Below, one piece after another: positions 1 to 9,120 of a DNA stretch of 64,000 bases. The DNA comes from JBMOPD01 sp049323615 (lineage in GTDB: Bacteria; Bacillota; Desulfotomaculia; Desulfotomaculales; Desulfocucumaceae). Where the stretch lies: the NCBI GenBank assembly GCA_049323615.1, contig JBMOPD010000035.1:159383-223382 (forward strand). The letters are read 5' to 3'. The position numbers and the translations under genes were made by a program. The notes below the pieces were generated by a model, which saw only the letters and a list, made by a program, of their open reading frames with translations, was not told the DNA's origin and made no database searches. The first letter of the stretch is position 1, and the number at the start of each line of letters is the position of its first letter.

Positions 1-513
1 GACATACTTTCCCGCCTGCGCGATCTGATGTGCCTGGAAGAGGAACACAGCATGCTGAAAGTCGAACGGGAGGTCCGCTGCTGCCCGGTGGTGGAAGAAA
101 CCAACGTGGTCACCGGCGGCAGGATACTGTGCGGGACCCCGGACAGTAAAGTGGAGACCATTCTGCATATCTTTCCCCACACCGGTTTTACCCCGGCCCA
201 CCTGGAAAGGGCCGTCCGGGAGCACCCGGAAATCGACACCCTCCTGGCCTCCATCAGCCGGGTACCCGAAGACCATCCCTTAACCCGCAAGGCCAGGGAA
301 TTGGGACTCAACTTTGTGGTGGGCAATTCCCACGCCATGGAAATTTTTGAAAACGGCCTGCCGCTGGCCCTGGCCCTGCAGAGACTACTGCCGGAGGTGG
401 AAGTGGTTCTTTTCCGGGAGCGCTATACCTCAACCCCGCTGAAGAACTTCGGATCAGCCGCTATTCAGGAGTATGCCGGAATGATTGTGGACGGGTACCT
501 GCTAAAAAAATAA
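1..513 (+). CDS. Nif3-like (DUF34) dinuclear metal-centre protein, C-terminal part
   Basis: The reading frame is open from the first base of the window, so this is the 3' part of a gene that begins upstream; the Met codon at 28 is probably internal. The segment GNSHAMEIFENGLPLA resembles the C-terminal metal-site loop of Nif3/DUF34 proteins (a His followed by a Glu two to three residues on, then a Gly-rich helix). Family members are hexameric metalloproteins of uncertain function. The stop lies 17 bases before the next start, so the two genes are probably co-transcribed. The family call is moderate because the N-terminal domain is not visible. Confidence 0.5.
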   Translation, partial: DILSRLRDLMCLEEEHSMLKVEREVRCCPVVEETNVVTGGRILCGTPDSKVETILHIFPHTGFTPAHLERAVREHPEIDTLLASISRVPEDHPLTRKARELGLNFVVGNSHAMEIFENGLPLALALQRLLPEVEVVLFRERYTSTPLKNFGSAAIQEYAGMIVDGYLLKK

Positions 514-530
514 TTTGAGGAGGAATGCAT

Positions 531-1655
531 ATGGCTAACATTGAAGGCAATACGCCGGTCCAGAAGCGGACCATGACCAGTATTGAATACGTCGGTATCA
601 TTCTTGTGGTGTTGTCCCTGATCGGTCTCCTGTTTAAACCCGGCGGCATTGCCGGTGTCTTTGACGCCATGGTGAACAACGCCTACACCATATTCAAAGT
701 CTTTATTTTCGGGAACTGGAATAACGGTGTGTGGAGTCCTTCCTACGTCGGTGTGGCCATCATCGTCAGTGTCATGATCGGCCGGATATTAGAGCGGCTC
801 GGCTTTACCGACGCTTTGATCAGAATATTTGTTCCGATCATGAAGTACTTCGGTGTAAACTCCGCCGTTGTGATCCCCGCGGTGTACAACATCCTGGGGG
901 ACATCAACGCGGCGGGAAGGATTGCGGGCCCCATCCTGGTTAAAGCCGGGGCCACCAAGGACGAACAAAAAATTGCCATTGCCACCATGGTTCAGTCCCA
1001 GCAGTCCTTTTCCACTTTCATGCTGGGTCTGCTGGCCATGACCACGGTGGGCATCAAGGTTTTTCCGGTTATTCTGGTGGCCATGTTCCTGCCTTTAATC
1101 GTGGTGCCCCCTCTGCTCCGCTTTACCATTTACCGCAAAACAAAGGCCGTCAAACTGGACGAGCTGCCCCGGTTCACCCCGAACACCGCGGCCCTGCCCA
1201 CTATTTTCGGCGCGGCCCGGGAGGGCGCCGAGCTTTTATTCCTGCTGATTATCCCAGCCGGCGTGGTGATCTACGCCATTATCGGCGGCCTTGACTTTTT
1301 GGGCATATGGGCTCCTATTAAGGCTGGACTGACTGCCATGCTCAACGCCTTTTCCATCCATCCCGACACCGGTATCCTTTCCATTCTGGTTTCCCCCACC
1401 CTGGCCATGGGCATCCTAAAGGCCACCGTGGCCGCCAACCCGGCCGCCATCGCCCCCAAACTGGTGATCGGGTCCTTTGTACTGGCCTGCTCGGGGTTCC
1501 CCTTCTCGGTCATTTTCGGCCAAATCCCCGCGGTATGGGCCGGCTGCACCGATTTAAACGAAAAGGAAGCCATGGCCGCAGCGGTACTGGGCTCAGTAAT
1601 GAAGCTACTGACTGCAGGCCTGATAGCCGGCGTGCTGTTCCGTTTCTTTGTTTAG
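531..1655 (+). CDS. Nucleoside-recognition (Gate) domain membrane protein
   Basis: A hydrophobic protein of about 374 residues with roughly eight to ten membrane segments. Two similar halves carry Gate-domain-like helices (around residues 70-190 and 225-370), including the motif NILGDINAAGRIAGP. Such proteins are membrane transporters or spore-associated proteins of unknown substrate. GGAGG at 519-523 is seven bases before the ATG at 531, whereas the ATG at 525 is too close to it, so 531 is preferred. It follows the Nif3-like gene closely. A hairpin about 50 bases past the stop probably ends the unit. Confidence 0.7.
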   Translation: MANIEGNTPVQKRTMTSIEYVGIILVVLSLIGLLFKPGGIAGVFDAMVNNAYTIFKVFIFGNWNNGVWSPSYVGVAIIVSVMIGRILERLGFTDALIRIFVPIMKYFGVNSAVVIPAVYNILGDINAAGRIAGPILVKAGATKDEQKIAIATMVQSQQSFSTFMLGLLAMTTVGIKVFPVILVAMFLPLIVVPPLLRFTIYRKTKAVKLDELPRFTPNTAALPTIFGAAREGAELLFLLIIPAGVVIYAIIGGLDFLGIWAPIKAGLTAMLNAFSIHPDTGILSILVSPTLAMGILKATVAANPAAIAPKLVIGSFVLACSGFPFSVIFGQIPAVWAGCTDLNEKEAMAAAVLGSVMKLLTAGLIAGVLFRFFV

Positions 1656-1708
1656 CAAAATAACCAGTTCTTGGCTGGAGTAGCGGCGTAGGACCTCCCC
1701 AAAATACT

Positions 1709-1735
1709 GAAGCACGACCTGACAGGTCGTGCTTC
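1709..1735. terminator. Hairpin terminator between convergent genes
   Basis: A perfect 12-bp stem (arm GAAGCACGACCT) with a three-base loop lies between the stops of the convergent genes ending at 1655 and 1750. The T-tract that follows on the plus strand is interrupted (CTGTTTGCCCTTTTC), so termination strength is uncertain. Confidence 0.6.
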
Positions 1736-1749
1736 CTGTTTGCCCTTTT

Positions 1750-2226
1750 CTATGAAACCGCCTGGAGAAGCTTGGAATGCAACAGGCCGGCAAGGGAAAC
1801 GGTGTATTTTCCCCGGCCGTCCCACCGGATACGCACATCGGGCCGGCACAGGGGGACGTCATAACCCTTCCCCCGCTCATTGACGAACCGAACCCCCAGG
1901 GAATCGGCCAGTGCTCCCGGGTCAAGGATGAGGTTGGTCTCCAGGGACAGGTCAATGTCTTCCACCGCGCCGGTGAATTCCAAGTACCTGCCGGGCCGCG
2001 CCTCAATCGGCCCCATTCCTGCCGGGAAGGCAGCCAGGGTATAGGTAAATTCCCTTCCCAGCCCGGCCACCCTTTTTTCACTGGTGGCTATGTAAGGGAA
2101 ATCATACCGGTCGCAGCCCCCGGAACCCGCAAGGACGGCGCCGCCCGCCAGCAGCGCGGTCTTAAAGTAGGTGTCGCCCTTGATGGAGAGTGGCTTTTCC
2201 GTATAAATCTCTACCGCCATTTTCAT
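1750..2226 (-). CDS. Hypothetical protein
   Basis: A protein of 158 residues starting MKMAVEIYTEKPL, with a good ribosome site (GAGGGGGGTG) about eight bases upstream; earlier in-frame codons lack one. It is predicted soluble, mostly strand-forming, with no signal peptide and no motif I recognise. It lies about 95 bases downstream of the large sugar-nucleotidyltransferase fusion on the same strand and may share its transcript. Function unknown. Confidence 0.55.
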   Translation of the reverse strand: MKMAVEIYTEKPLSIKGDTYFKTALLAGGAVLAGSGGCDRYDFPYIATSEKRVAGLGREFTYTLAAFPAGMGPIEARPGRYLEFTGAVEDIDLSLETNLILDPGALADSLGVRFVNERGKGYDVPLCRPDVRIRWDGRGKYTVSLAGLLHSKLLQAVS

Positions 2227-2320
2227 TATTCTTTCACCCCCCTCAAATTTTTCACTATATACTTTATGAGGAACGGGTGAAAAGGGTGAAAAACTAGGGC
2301 CTCTGTGTCTAAAAAACGTG

Positions 2321-4807
2321 TTACGGCCCCTGGCCGCCCACAATCTTGCTTATCCGGTCGATATAAAAATCGGCCAGGGACTCGGCGACTTCCATTGATG
2401 CCCCCTCGCTGAAGACCCTGCAGACCGGTTCTTCCGGGTCGGGCAGCACCAGCGCCCACCCGTTGGGGTGAAAGACCTTCACCCCGTCCAGCAGTTCCAT
2501 CTCCGGCCGGTCCGGTTCCTCGATAATTTTTCTGATCACGGTCCCCTTGGCCTCCCAGGGCACGGAAACCGTCTTTTTGTCGGTGTAGAAGACCGGAATC
2601 TCGTCCACCATCTGCCCCAGGGTCAGCCCCCGTTTCCGGGCAAACCCGATTATGCTGAGGAGGGCTCCAAGGGAGTCGAAGTGAAGCAGGAACTGGGAAA
2701 TGTCCCCCTTGTCCGGCTGGCCGTTTTCTTCCACCAGCACCCGCTCCACAAAGTCCTGAACCGCTGTTTTGGTGCGGATTACCTTCCCGCTGTATCTGTC
2801 CGCCATCTTTTCGATGGCCCCCGGGGCGGTTACCGGGACCACCACCGGCCCCCCCCTGGCCTTTAACAGGACCAGGGCCGAGAGGGCGGTGAGCAGGTCG
2901 TCCCCGATTACCCTGCCCTTTTCATCCACCAGTACCAGGCTGTCGCCATTGGGGTCCATGACGGCGCCTGCGGTGGCCCCGCTCTTTACCACGGCCTCGG
3001 CAATCTGCGGCAGCATTTCCCTGTATGCCTGCCAGCTCCTGGGTGCACGGCCCTGCACATCGAAATCCATATTGATTTCCCTTATTCCCAGCCGGGCACA
3101 CACCGGCCTGATGAATTTTTCCAGGTTGGCCCGATTATAGGCCATCACCAGGCTCACACCGCCGCCTTCCAGCGACAGGCCGCTGACGGCCAGGGTCAAA
3201 TTGCCGATATACCGGTCCGGCACTCCCGGGACGGCCTCCACGGGTATTATGCGGGAAAAATCGGCCCGCTTGAAATCCTCCCGCGTCATCACGTTCTCCA
3301 CTTTACGCTCGCTGCCGCGGGATATATTGCCCCCGTTTTTGTTGATAAAGACCATGGTCACCAGGTCGGTCCGCCGGGAACAGGCCTTGACGTGAATGCC
3401 GCCGTCCAGTTCCAGGGCCCTGACGGCAAAGCGGTGCATCGGGGTAACGCCGTCTCCCAGGTCAAACACCGCCGCGCCCACAGACTGCAGCCCGCTGGCA
3501 ACCGCCCCCTTGATCATCTGTGAAGCCGGATAACTGTCCGCACTCACCGCCAGCCTGCCGTTGCCGTCCATAGTGGTGGCAAAGGAAGCGGCGATGCGGG
3601 CGGCAAATTCCGGGGTCATTTCCACGTTGGCCAGCCCGGTGATCCCGTCCAGGCCGAATATTTTCCTGGGGCAGCGGGTTCCCCAGACGATACTGGTCTG
3701 CACCGTGGTGCCGGCTTCAATCACCTTGTGCGGCCATACCTTTACACCGGGCTTGATCACTCCGTTTTCCCTGATTACCGTATCGCTTCCCACCACCGCG
3801 CCTTCGTAAACACAGACGCCGTTCTGCACCTGCACCCGGGATCCCAGGATGGCCCCCCTTAAAGCCGCCCCCTGCCCCACGTAGGCGCCGTTCCAGAGGA
3901 TACTCCTTTTGATGCTGGACCTGCCGCCGATAATGCAGTTATTTCCCAGCACGCTGAAGGAGTCAATGCGGGCCTCACCGTCAACCTTGCAGTGATCCCC
4001 GATAAACACCGGCCCCCTGATTACCGCCGCCGGGTCGATTTCCACCCCCCGGCCGGTGAAAACATTGTCTGCCATTTTGCGCCCGGGGATTTCCATTTTA
4101 ACCCGGCCCGACAACACGTCTATGTGGGCCTGCAGGTACTGCTGGAGGTTGCCGATATCACACCAGTATCCCTCCAGCACCACACCGAACAGCGGCCTTC
4201 CCTCCCTCAGCAGGAGCGGGAAAAGGTCCCTGCTGAAGTCAAACATCCGGCCCGGCTTTACATACTCCAGCACTTCGGGTTCCAGGACATAAATCCCCGT
4301 GTTTACAGTATCACTGAAAACCTCACCCCAGGACGGCTTTTCCAGGAACTGGGTGATGTTTCCCTCCGGACTGGTGATCACCACCCCGTACTCCAGCGGG
4401 GTAGCCACCCGGGTCAGCACCAGGGTGGCCAGGGCCCCTCTCTCCCGGTGGAATCCAACCGCCCGGCTTAAATCGAAGTCCGTCAGTGAATCCCCGCTGA
4501 TCACCACAAAGGTTTCGTCTAAAAAGGCTTCGGCGTTTTTAACGCTGCCGGCGGTGCCCAGCGGAGTTTGCTCAACAAAATACCTCATGCTGGCGCCGAA
4601 TTCCGCACCGTTTCCGAAAAAGTCCCGGATGGCCCCGGGCAGGTACTGCAGTGTCACCGCGATATCGGTGATACCGTGCTTTTTCAGCAGGTCCACGATG
4701 TAAGCCATCATTGGCCTGTTCAGAACCGGCACCATCGGTTTGGGCCGGTTGCAGGTAAGGGGCCGCAGGCGGGAACCTTCGCCTCCCGCCATAATCACTG
4801 CTTTCAT
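2321..4807 (-). CDS. Sugar-phosphate nucleotidyltransferase / phosphohexomutase-like fusion
   Basis: An 828-residue fusion. Residues 1-235 are a nucleotidyltransferase with the signature GGEGSRLRPLT and a downstream DIGNLQQY segment. Residues 250-370 form left-handed beta-helix repeats. Residues 380-820 resemble a phosphomannomutase/phosphoglucomutase. The mutase part looks degenerate: where active enzymes have a phosphoserine loop (TASHNP) this has KACSRR, and the metal loop DGD is replaced by DPNGDS. Fusions of this shape occur in cyanobacteria and clostridia and are usually annotated mannose-1-phosphate guanylyltransferase. The nucleotidyltransferase probably works; the mutase domain may be regulatory. 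The ATG at 4807 has GGAGG seven bases upstream. Confidence 0.8.
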   Translation of the reverse strand: MKAVIMAGGEGSRLRPLTCNRPKPMVPVLNRPMMAYIVDLLKKHGITDIAVTLQYLPGAIRDFFGNGAEFGASMRYFVEQTPLGTAGSVKNAEAFLDETFVVISGDSLTDFDLSRAVGFHRERGALATLVLTRVATPLEYGVVITSPEGNITQFLEKPSWGEVFSDTVNTGIYVLEPEVLEYVKPGRMFDFSRDLFPLLLREGRPLFGVVLEGYWCDIGNLQQYLQAHIDVLSGRVKMEIPGRKMADNVFTGRGVEIDPAAVIRGPVFIGDHCKVDGEARIDSFSVLGNNCIIGGRSSIKRSILWNGAYVGQGAALRGAILGSRVQVQNGVCVYEGAVVGSDTVIRENGVIKPGVKVWPHKVIEAGTTVQTSIVWGTRCPRKIFGLDGITGLANVEMTPEFAARIAASFATTMDGNGRLAVSADSYPASQMIKGAVASGLQSVGAAVFDLGDGVTPMHRFAVRALELDGGIHVKACSRRTDLVTMVFINKNGGNISRGSERKVENVMTREDFKRADFSRIIPVEAVPGVPDRYIGNLTLAVSGLSLEGGGVSLVMAYNRANLEKFIRPVCARLGIREINMDFDVQGRAPRSWQAYREMLPQIAEAVVKSGATAGAVMDPNGDSLVLVDEKGRVIGDDLLTALSALVLLKARGGPVVVPVTAPGAIEKMADRYSGKVIRTKTAVQDFVERVLVEENGQPDKGDISQFLLHFDSLGALLSIIGFARKRGLTLGQMVDEIPVFYTDKKTVSVPWEAKGTVIRKIIEEPDRPEMELLDGVKVFHPNGWALVLPDPEEPVCRVFSEGASMEVAESLADFYIDRISKIVGGQGP

Positions 4808-4899
4808 CAACAGTCCTCCAGTCTCTTTGTTTTAATACAACATTCCTTATTGCCCATATTTTCCCGGTCCGGGCAATTTATACCCTGAATTCCCTGAAT

Positions 4900-4932
4900 A
4901 AAAATCCCTACCGGGCCTCGGTAGGGATTTTT
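4900..4932. terminator. Terminator-like hairpin in divergent intergenic region
   Basis: In the 376-base gap between the divergent genes starting at 4807 and 5184, a 13-bp stem (arm AAAATCCCTACCG) with a five-base loop is flanked by A and T runs, so it looks like a terminator in both directions. No gene reads into it from either side; it could be a leader attenuator or a leftover of a repeat. A small palindrome TTGACCGTCAA lies at 5062-5072. I see nothing else certain in the gap. Confidence 0.45.
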
Positions 4933-5183
4933 AATAAATTAAAGCGGTTCCCGTTTTGAGTTTTAAAATAACGTTCCTTATTCAGCTGTCCAGGTTTATT
5001 ATTATTCTTTTAACCGGATTTTATTCGCCTTTGTGGAAAAGAATGGAGTTTTTTTTAGCCGTTGACCGTCAAAATAATATGCAAAAAATGCTCAGAAAAG
5101 AGTGAAAATAGAGGATTAATGTAAAAAATGAAGAATATACCAGGATGAGAAATGTTGCTAAAAACTTGGCAGGGGGGAATACT

Positions 5184-6722
5184 TTGGTTCGATCGATGGT
5201 AAAAACCCGTAAGGATGGCCTGTTGTCTTTTTTGCTGACTTTCCTTGTTTTCTCTTTACTGTTGTACACCTTTTACCAGTTTTTTTACTTCGAGAGTATA
5301 TTCCTGCTTATTTCGGTTGCCCTGGCCGGTTCGCTGTTGTCGGCCTCCCTTAACATGTTGCTGATATACAGAAAACGCCAGGCGGTGGGTGAGAATAATT
5401 TTTTGCTCAAGGCCATGGGGGCGGCCATCAACGTGTCCCATACCACCGAAGCAATTAGTGAGATGGCCCGGAATTCCCTGGATAGAGTAAAGAAAATAGC
5501 CGCTTCCCTGGAGGAAATAAATAGCGGTATTGATTCTACCAGCGGAAAGATCAACGATATTTCAAGGGAGGCAGAAACCTTTGCCTCTGTAATGTCAGGT
5601 ATAGCTTCCGACAGCAGTAAAGTTTCCTCTGAAACCGAAACTATGTGCAGGCTGGTGGAGCAGGGTGTCGGCAGGGTGTTGGAGGCTACAGAAAATATGG
5701 GAGAAATAGTTAATTTTATTACAGAAACAGTAAACCAGACAGAAAGGCTCTTTACAGAGATATCCGGCATGGTTGACTCGATAAGCGATATTGCCTCACA
5801 GACCAACATGCTGGCCCTGAACGCCGCCATAGAGTCGGCCCGGGCCGGTGAACAGGGCAGGGGATTTGCCGTGGTTGCCGCCGAAGTGAAAAAGCTGGCC
5901 GATGAATCCAGCAAACTGGCCGGGATAATAAATGCCAAAATTAATGAAATGCAGTCAGCCGTAAAGAAATCAGTGAGCCACATGGTGAACGTGGAAAATA
6001 ACATGCAGTCCAGTTCAGAGGCCACAAGGGAAGCAAAGGATAATCTGAAGGCTATAAATGAGGCGGTAAACCAGGTCAGCAAACTCTCCGCGGGGATTTT
6101 CAGCCGGATCAAGCAAAATGCCGAAAGATCGGCTGAAATTGCCGTTAACATTGAAAATATTTCAAGAATTTTGACCAACAACGCAAAAATAGTCAGCGAT
6201 ATAAACTCAATTACCAGTGAAGAGGCCTCTTCCATCGAGGATAACGCCAATGCCATCAACGAACTGAACACCCAGGCCAAAGTGCTTCACTCGATGACTG
6301 ACGACTTCGACCGGAAACTGGGCCGGGAAATGCTTGAGGTGGCCCACCGGGTGGCAGACATTATACACAGGAAAAGGATGAACAATGAACAGATTAAAAA
6401 GTTGGCTGAAAAGGCCGGCATAAGCGAAATCTATGTGGCCGGGCCGGACAGGAAAATCTGCCTGACATCGCACGTGGCAACAATCGGATTCAAGTTCGAC
6501 GATACCGCAGGATCACAGACCGCCCCGTTTGTTCCTATAATAGACGGCAAAATCAGGGAGTACGCCCAGGAAACCTGCAAGAGGCAATTTGACCAGGCGC
6601 TTGTTAAGATTGTGGGAGTACAACGGCGGGGCGAACCGGGACTTGTTCAGATATGCATAAACAGTGACGACCTGAGTAAATTTGACAAAGACAGGTGTAT
6701 AAGGATTTTAAAAAGCTTTTAA
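5184..6722 (+). CDS. Methyl-accepting chemotaxis protein
   Basis: About 512 residues. Two hydrophobic segments near the N-terminus (about residues 15-35 and 37-60) have almost no extracellular loop between them. Then comes a long coiled-coil signalling domain with the conserved hairpin tip containing DIASQTNMLALNAAIESARAGE. After it a globular C-terminal region of about 110 residues (GISEIYVAGPDRKICLTS...) may be the sensor. AGGGGGG at 5171-5177 sits seven bases before a TTG at 5184, a better start than the ATG at 5145, which lacks a spaced ribosome site. It probably senses an intracellular or membrane signal and controls a CheA complex. Confidence 0.85.
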   Translation: MVRSMVKTRKDGLLSFLLTFLVFSLLLYTFYQFFYFESIFLLISVALAGSLLSASLNMLLIYRKRQAVGENNFLLKAMGAAINVSHTTEAISEMARNSLDRVKKIAASLEEINSGIDSTSGKINDISREAETFASVMSGIASDSSKVSSETETMCRLVEQGVGRVLEATENMGEIVNFITETVNQTERLFTEISGMVDSISDIASQTNMLALNAAIESARAGEQGRGFAVVAAEVKKLADESSKLAGIINAKINEMQSAVKKSVSHMVNVENNMQSSSEATREAKDNLKAINEAVNQVSKLSAGIFSRIKQNAERSAEIAVNIENISRILTNNAKIVSDINSITSEEASSIEDNANAINELNTQAKVLHSMTDDFDRKLGREMLEVAHRVADIIHRKRMNNEQIKKLAEKAGISEIYVAGPDRKICLTSHVATIGFKFDDTAGSQTAPFVPIIDGKIREYAQETCKRQFDQALVKIVGVQRRGEPGLVQICINSDDLSKFDKDRCIRILKSF

Positions 6723-6822
6723 CCGGGCACCATTATTCTTCGATGGCAGCAGCCGAATATTAAGAAAAATATAATATAATGGGCTTTTACTTTGGGATAT
6801 TATCTTTCTTTTACGTTTGTAT

Positions 6823-6848
6823 TATAATAGATGTATACTGTATACATC
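6823..6848 (+). promoter_or_regulatory. Promoter -10 and palindromic operator before gdh
   Basis: TATAAT at 6823-6828 is followed at 6830-6848 by the perfect 19-base palindrome GATGTATACTGTATACATC (9 + 1 + 9). The position at or just after the likely transcription start fits a repressor operator. The -35 is weak. This is the clearest control element in the 218-base gap before glutamate dehydrogenase. The protein that binds is unknown. Confidence 0.55.
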
Positions 6849-6940
6849 CCCTCAAATTTAAAACCTTTTTTCAAAATTGTTAAAAATAATAAAATAAGTG
6901 TTATTGAGGGGAAGTTAAAAAAAGAAAGGAGTTCACTATC

Positions 6941-8212
6941 ATGGACCAGTTACAGGGCGCAGCCTGCAAAAAGAGCGAATTCCTGGAAGAAGTAATGTCC
7001 CAGCTTGAACTGGCTGCTGAAAAATTGGTGCTGAACCCCGGCTATCTGAATATCCTCAAGGAACCCAAACGGATATTGACCGTCTCCATCCCGGTCCGCA
7101 TGGACGACGGGTCCATTAAGGTATTCCGGGGCTTCAGGGTCCAGCACAGCCTTGCGCGGGGTCCGGCCAAGGGAGGCATCCGCTTCCACCCCGAGGTGGA
7201 CATGGAAGAGGTCATTGCCCTGGCCATGCTGATGACCTGGAAGTGCGCAGTGGTGGATATCCCCTACGGCGGAGCCAAGGGCGGGGTCATCTGCAACCCC
7301 AAGGAGCTTTCCCCGGGCGAGCTGGAACGCCTGACCAGGCGTTTTACCACCGAGATAAGCATTATAATCGGACCGGAAAAGGACATACCGGCCCCCGATG
7401 TCTATACCAATCCCCAGGTGATGGCCTGGATCATGGACACCTTCAGCATGATGCACGGTTTTTCCATACCGGCGGTAGTCACTGGCAAACCCATTGAGAT
7501 AGGCGGCTCCCAGGGCCGCAACGAGGCCACCGGCCGGGGCGTGGTATTTACCACCGAAGAGGCTTCCTCCCGCCTGGGGATGAATCTGGCCGAGTGCACG
7601 GCGGTGGTACAGGGCTACGGCAACGTGGGATCGGTAGCCGCCGAAGGCCTCCGGGACCTGGGCTGCCGGATTCTGGCCGTCAGCGACTCCAAAGGCGGCA
7701 TATACAGCGAATCCGGCCTGGACCTCGCCGAAGTAAGCGCCTTCAAGGACCGCACCGGCAGCGTGGTGGGGTTCCCGGAAGCCGAACCCATTTCCAATGA
7801 GGACCTGCTTACGCTGGAGTGCGACATACTTATTCCGGCGGCACTGGAAAACGTGATTACCGAGGAAAACGCCCCCAAAATCAAGGCCAGGCTGGTATCC
7901 GAGGGGGCCAACGGGCCCACAACCCATAAAGCCGACCAGATTCTATACCAGAGAGGGATCACTGTAATACCAGACATACTGGCCAATGCCGGCGGAGTGG
8001 TGGTCTCCTATTTCGAGTGGGTGCAGGGACTACAGAACTTCTACTGGACCAAGGACGAGGTAAACCGCCAGCTGCGCCGCCGGATGGTGAGCAGTTTCCG
8101 GGATGTTTACCACCTCAAGGAACGCCACGGGGTAAGCATGCGCACGGCGGCTTACATGCTGGCCCTGGAGCGGGTGGCCCAGGCCATGAACCTGAGGGGA
8201 CTCTATCCGTAA
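6941..8212 (+). CDS. gdhA: Glutamate dehydrogenase (Glu/Leu/Phe/Val family)
   Basis: A 423-residue enzyme of the hexameric glutamate dehydrogenase family, interconverting glutamate with 2-oxoglutarate plus ammonia. The substrate domain carries KGGIRFHP and the catalytic-lysine region PYGGAKGGV (about residue 105). The cofactor domain carries the Rossmann motif GYGNVGS near residue 222. Length is normal. AAAGGAG lies before the ATG. Its 3' end overlaps the convergent transaminase gene by ten bases. A 2-oxoglutarate-forming operon is predicted at 32.8-36.9 kb. Amino-acid specificity (Glu rather than Leu or Phe) is inferred from length and motifs. Confidence 0.88.
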   Translation: MDQLQGAACKKSEFLEEVMSQLELAAEKLVLNPGYLNILKEPKRILTVSIPVRMDDGSIKVFRGFRVQHSLARGPAKGGIRFHPEVDMEEVIALAMLMTWKCAVVDIPYGGAKGGVICNPKELSPGELERLTRRFTTEISIIIGPEKDIPAPDVYTNPQVMAWIMDTFSMMHGFSIPAVVTGKPIEIGGSQGRNEATGRGVVFTTEEASSRLGMNLAECTAVVQGYGNVGSVAAEGLRDLGCRILAVSDSKGGIYSESGLDLAEVSAFKDRTGSVVGFPEAEPISNEDLLTLECDILIPAALENVITEENAPKIKARLVSEGANGPTTHKADQILYQRGITVIPDILANAGGVVVSYFEWVQGLQNFYWTKDEVNRQLRRRMVSSFRDVYHLKERHGVSMRTAAYMLALERVAQAMNLRGLYP

Positions 8213-9063
8213 AAGATTTCTTTTTGTACAAACTTTTTATAGGATTCATACAGCAGCCCGGTGATGGGACCGGGTATTCCTTCGCCTATTTTCCGGCCGT
8301 TTACTTTCACTATGGGCATTACCTCTGTGTTTGTGCCGGTGATAAAAACCTCGTCAGCCGTAAGAAGTTGATCTAAATTAAATTCCTTTTCTATAACTTT
8401 TAATTTTTCAGCGTTACAGATATTTATCACCACACCCCGGGTAATACCGTGCAGAATCCGTTCGTTGGCCGGATGGGTCTGCACCGTTTTATCCTTGATC
8501 ATAAACACATTGGTGCTGCTTCCCTCTGTTACCGTCCCGTCTTCCCGGACAAAAAGGGCTTCCTGGACACCCGCCTTGACGGCTTCCGACTTGGCCATGG
8601 CGTTTGGCAGAAGGTTTATTGTTTTAATATAGCAGTACCTCCACCTGATCTCGGGATAGGTGATCACGGCGGCGCCCTGCTCCCACAGTAACGAAGGTGC
8701 TTCCGGAACCGGGCGGACAGTCATTACCAGAACAGGCTCGATACCCGGCGGGAAACCGTGCTGCCGCGGCGCCACACCCCTGCTCACCTGGATATACACC
8801 TGGGCCTCGCTTATCCGGCTTCTGTCCAATATCTCCCGGACAAGGCCGGCCATTTCCGGCTGCGATTTATTAATGCTGATTCCTACGGCGCCTGCGCTTG
8901 CCCACAACCTGTCCAGGTGCGCCTGCAGCTGAAAGGGATGGCCCCCGTAGGCCCTGATTACCTCGTACACACCGTCACCAAACTGGTACCCGCGGTCTTC
9001 GATGCATACCTGCTTTTCCCCGGGTGAACAAAATACTCCATTGATATATGCCAGCGCACACAT
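8203..9063 (-). CDS. dat: D-amino-acid transaminase (fold-type IV PLP enzyme)
   Basis: A 286-residue class IV aminotransferase. The PLP-lysine segment YIKTINLLPNAMAK is near residue 148 and EGSSTNVF follows at about 180. THPANERILHGITR is the pattern seen in D-alanine transaminases rather than in branched-chain enzymes. The product would supply D-glutamate or D-alanine for the cell wall. The ATG at 9063 is about eleven bases after a GGGGAGGG ribosome site; an upstream TTG in frame overlaps that site and is unlikely. The last ten bases overlap the end of gdh. Confidence 0.82.
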   Translation of the reverse strand: MCALAYINGVFCSPGEKQVCIEDRGYQFGDGVYEVIRAYGGHPFQLQAHLDRLWASAGAVGISINKSQPEMAGLVREILDRSRISEAQVYIQVSRGVAPRQHGFPPGIEPVLVMTVRPVPEAPSLLWEQGAAVITYPEIRWRYCYIKTINLLPNAMAKSEAVKAGVQEALFVREDGTVTEGSSTNVFMIKDKTVQTHPANERILHGITRGVVINICNAEKLKVIEKEFNLDQLLTADEVFITGTNTEVMPIVKVNGRKIGEGIPGPITGLLYESYKKFVQKEIFYG

Positions 9064-9120
9064 CCTTATACTTTCCCTCCCCTCCAACCAATGAATATTA
9101 ATATCTTCAGTATAAGCTAT

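Noticed and set aside
5285..6280. A 331-codon open frame on the minus strand
   Set aside because: Antisense to the chemoreceptor coiled coil; low-complexity translation and no start signal.
6950..7927. A 325-codon open frame on the minus strand
   Set aside because: Antisense shadow of glutamate dehydrogenase, caused by high GC third positions; no recognisable protein.
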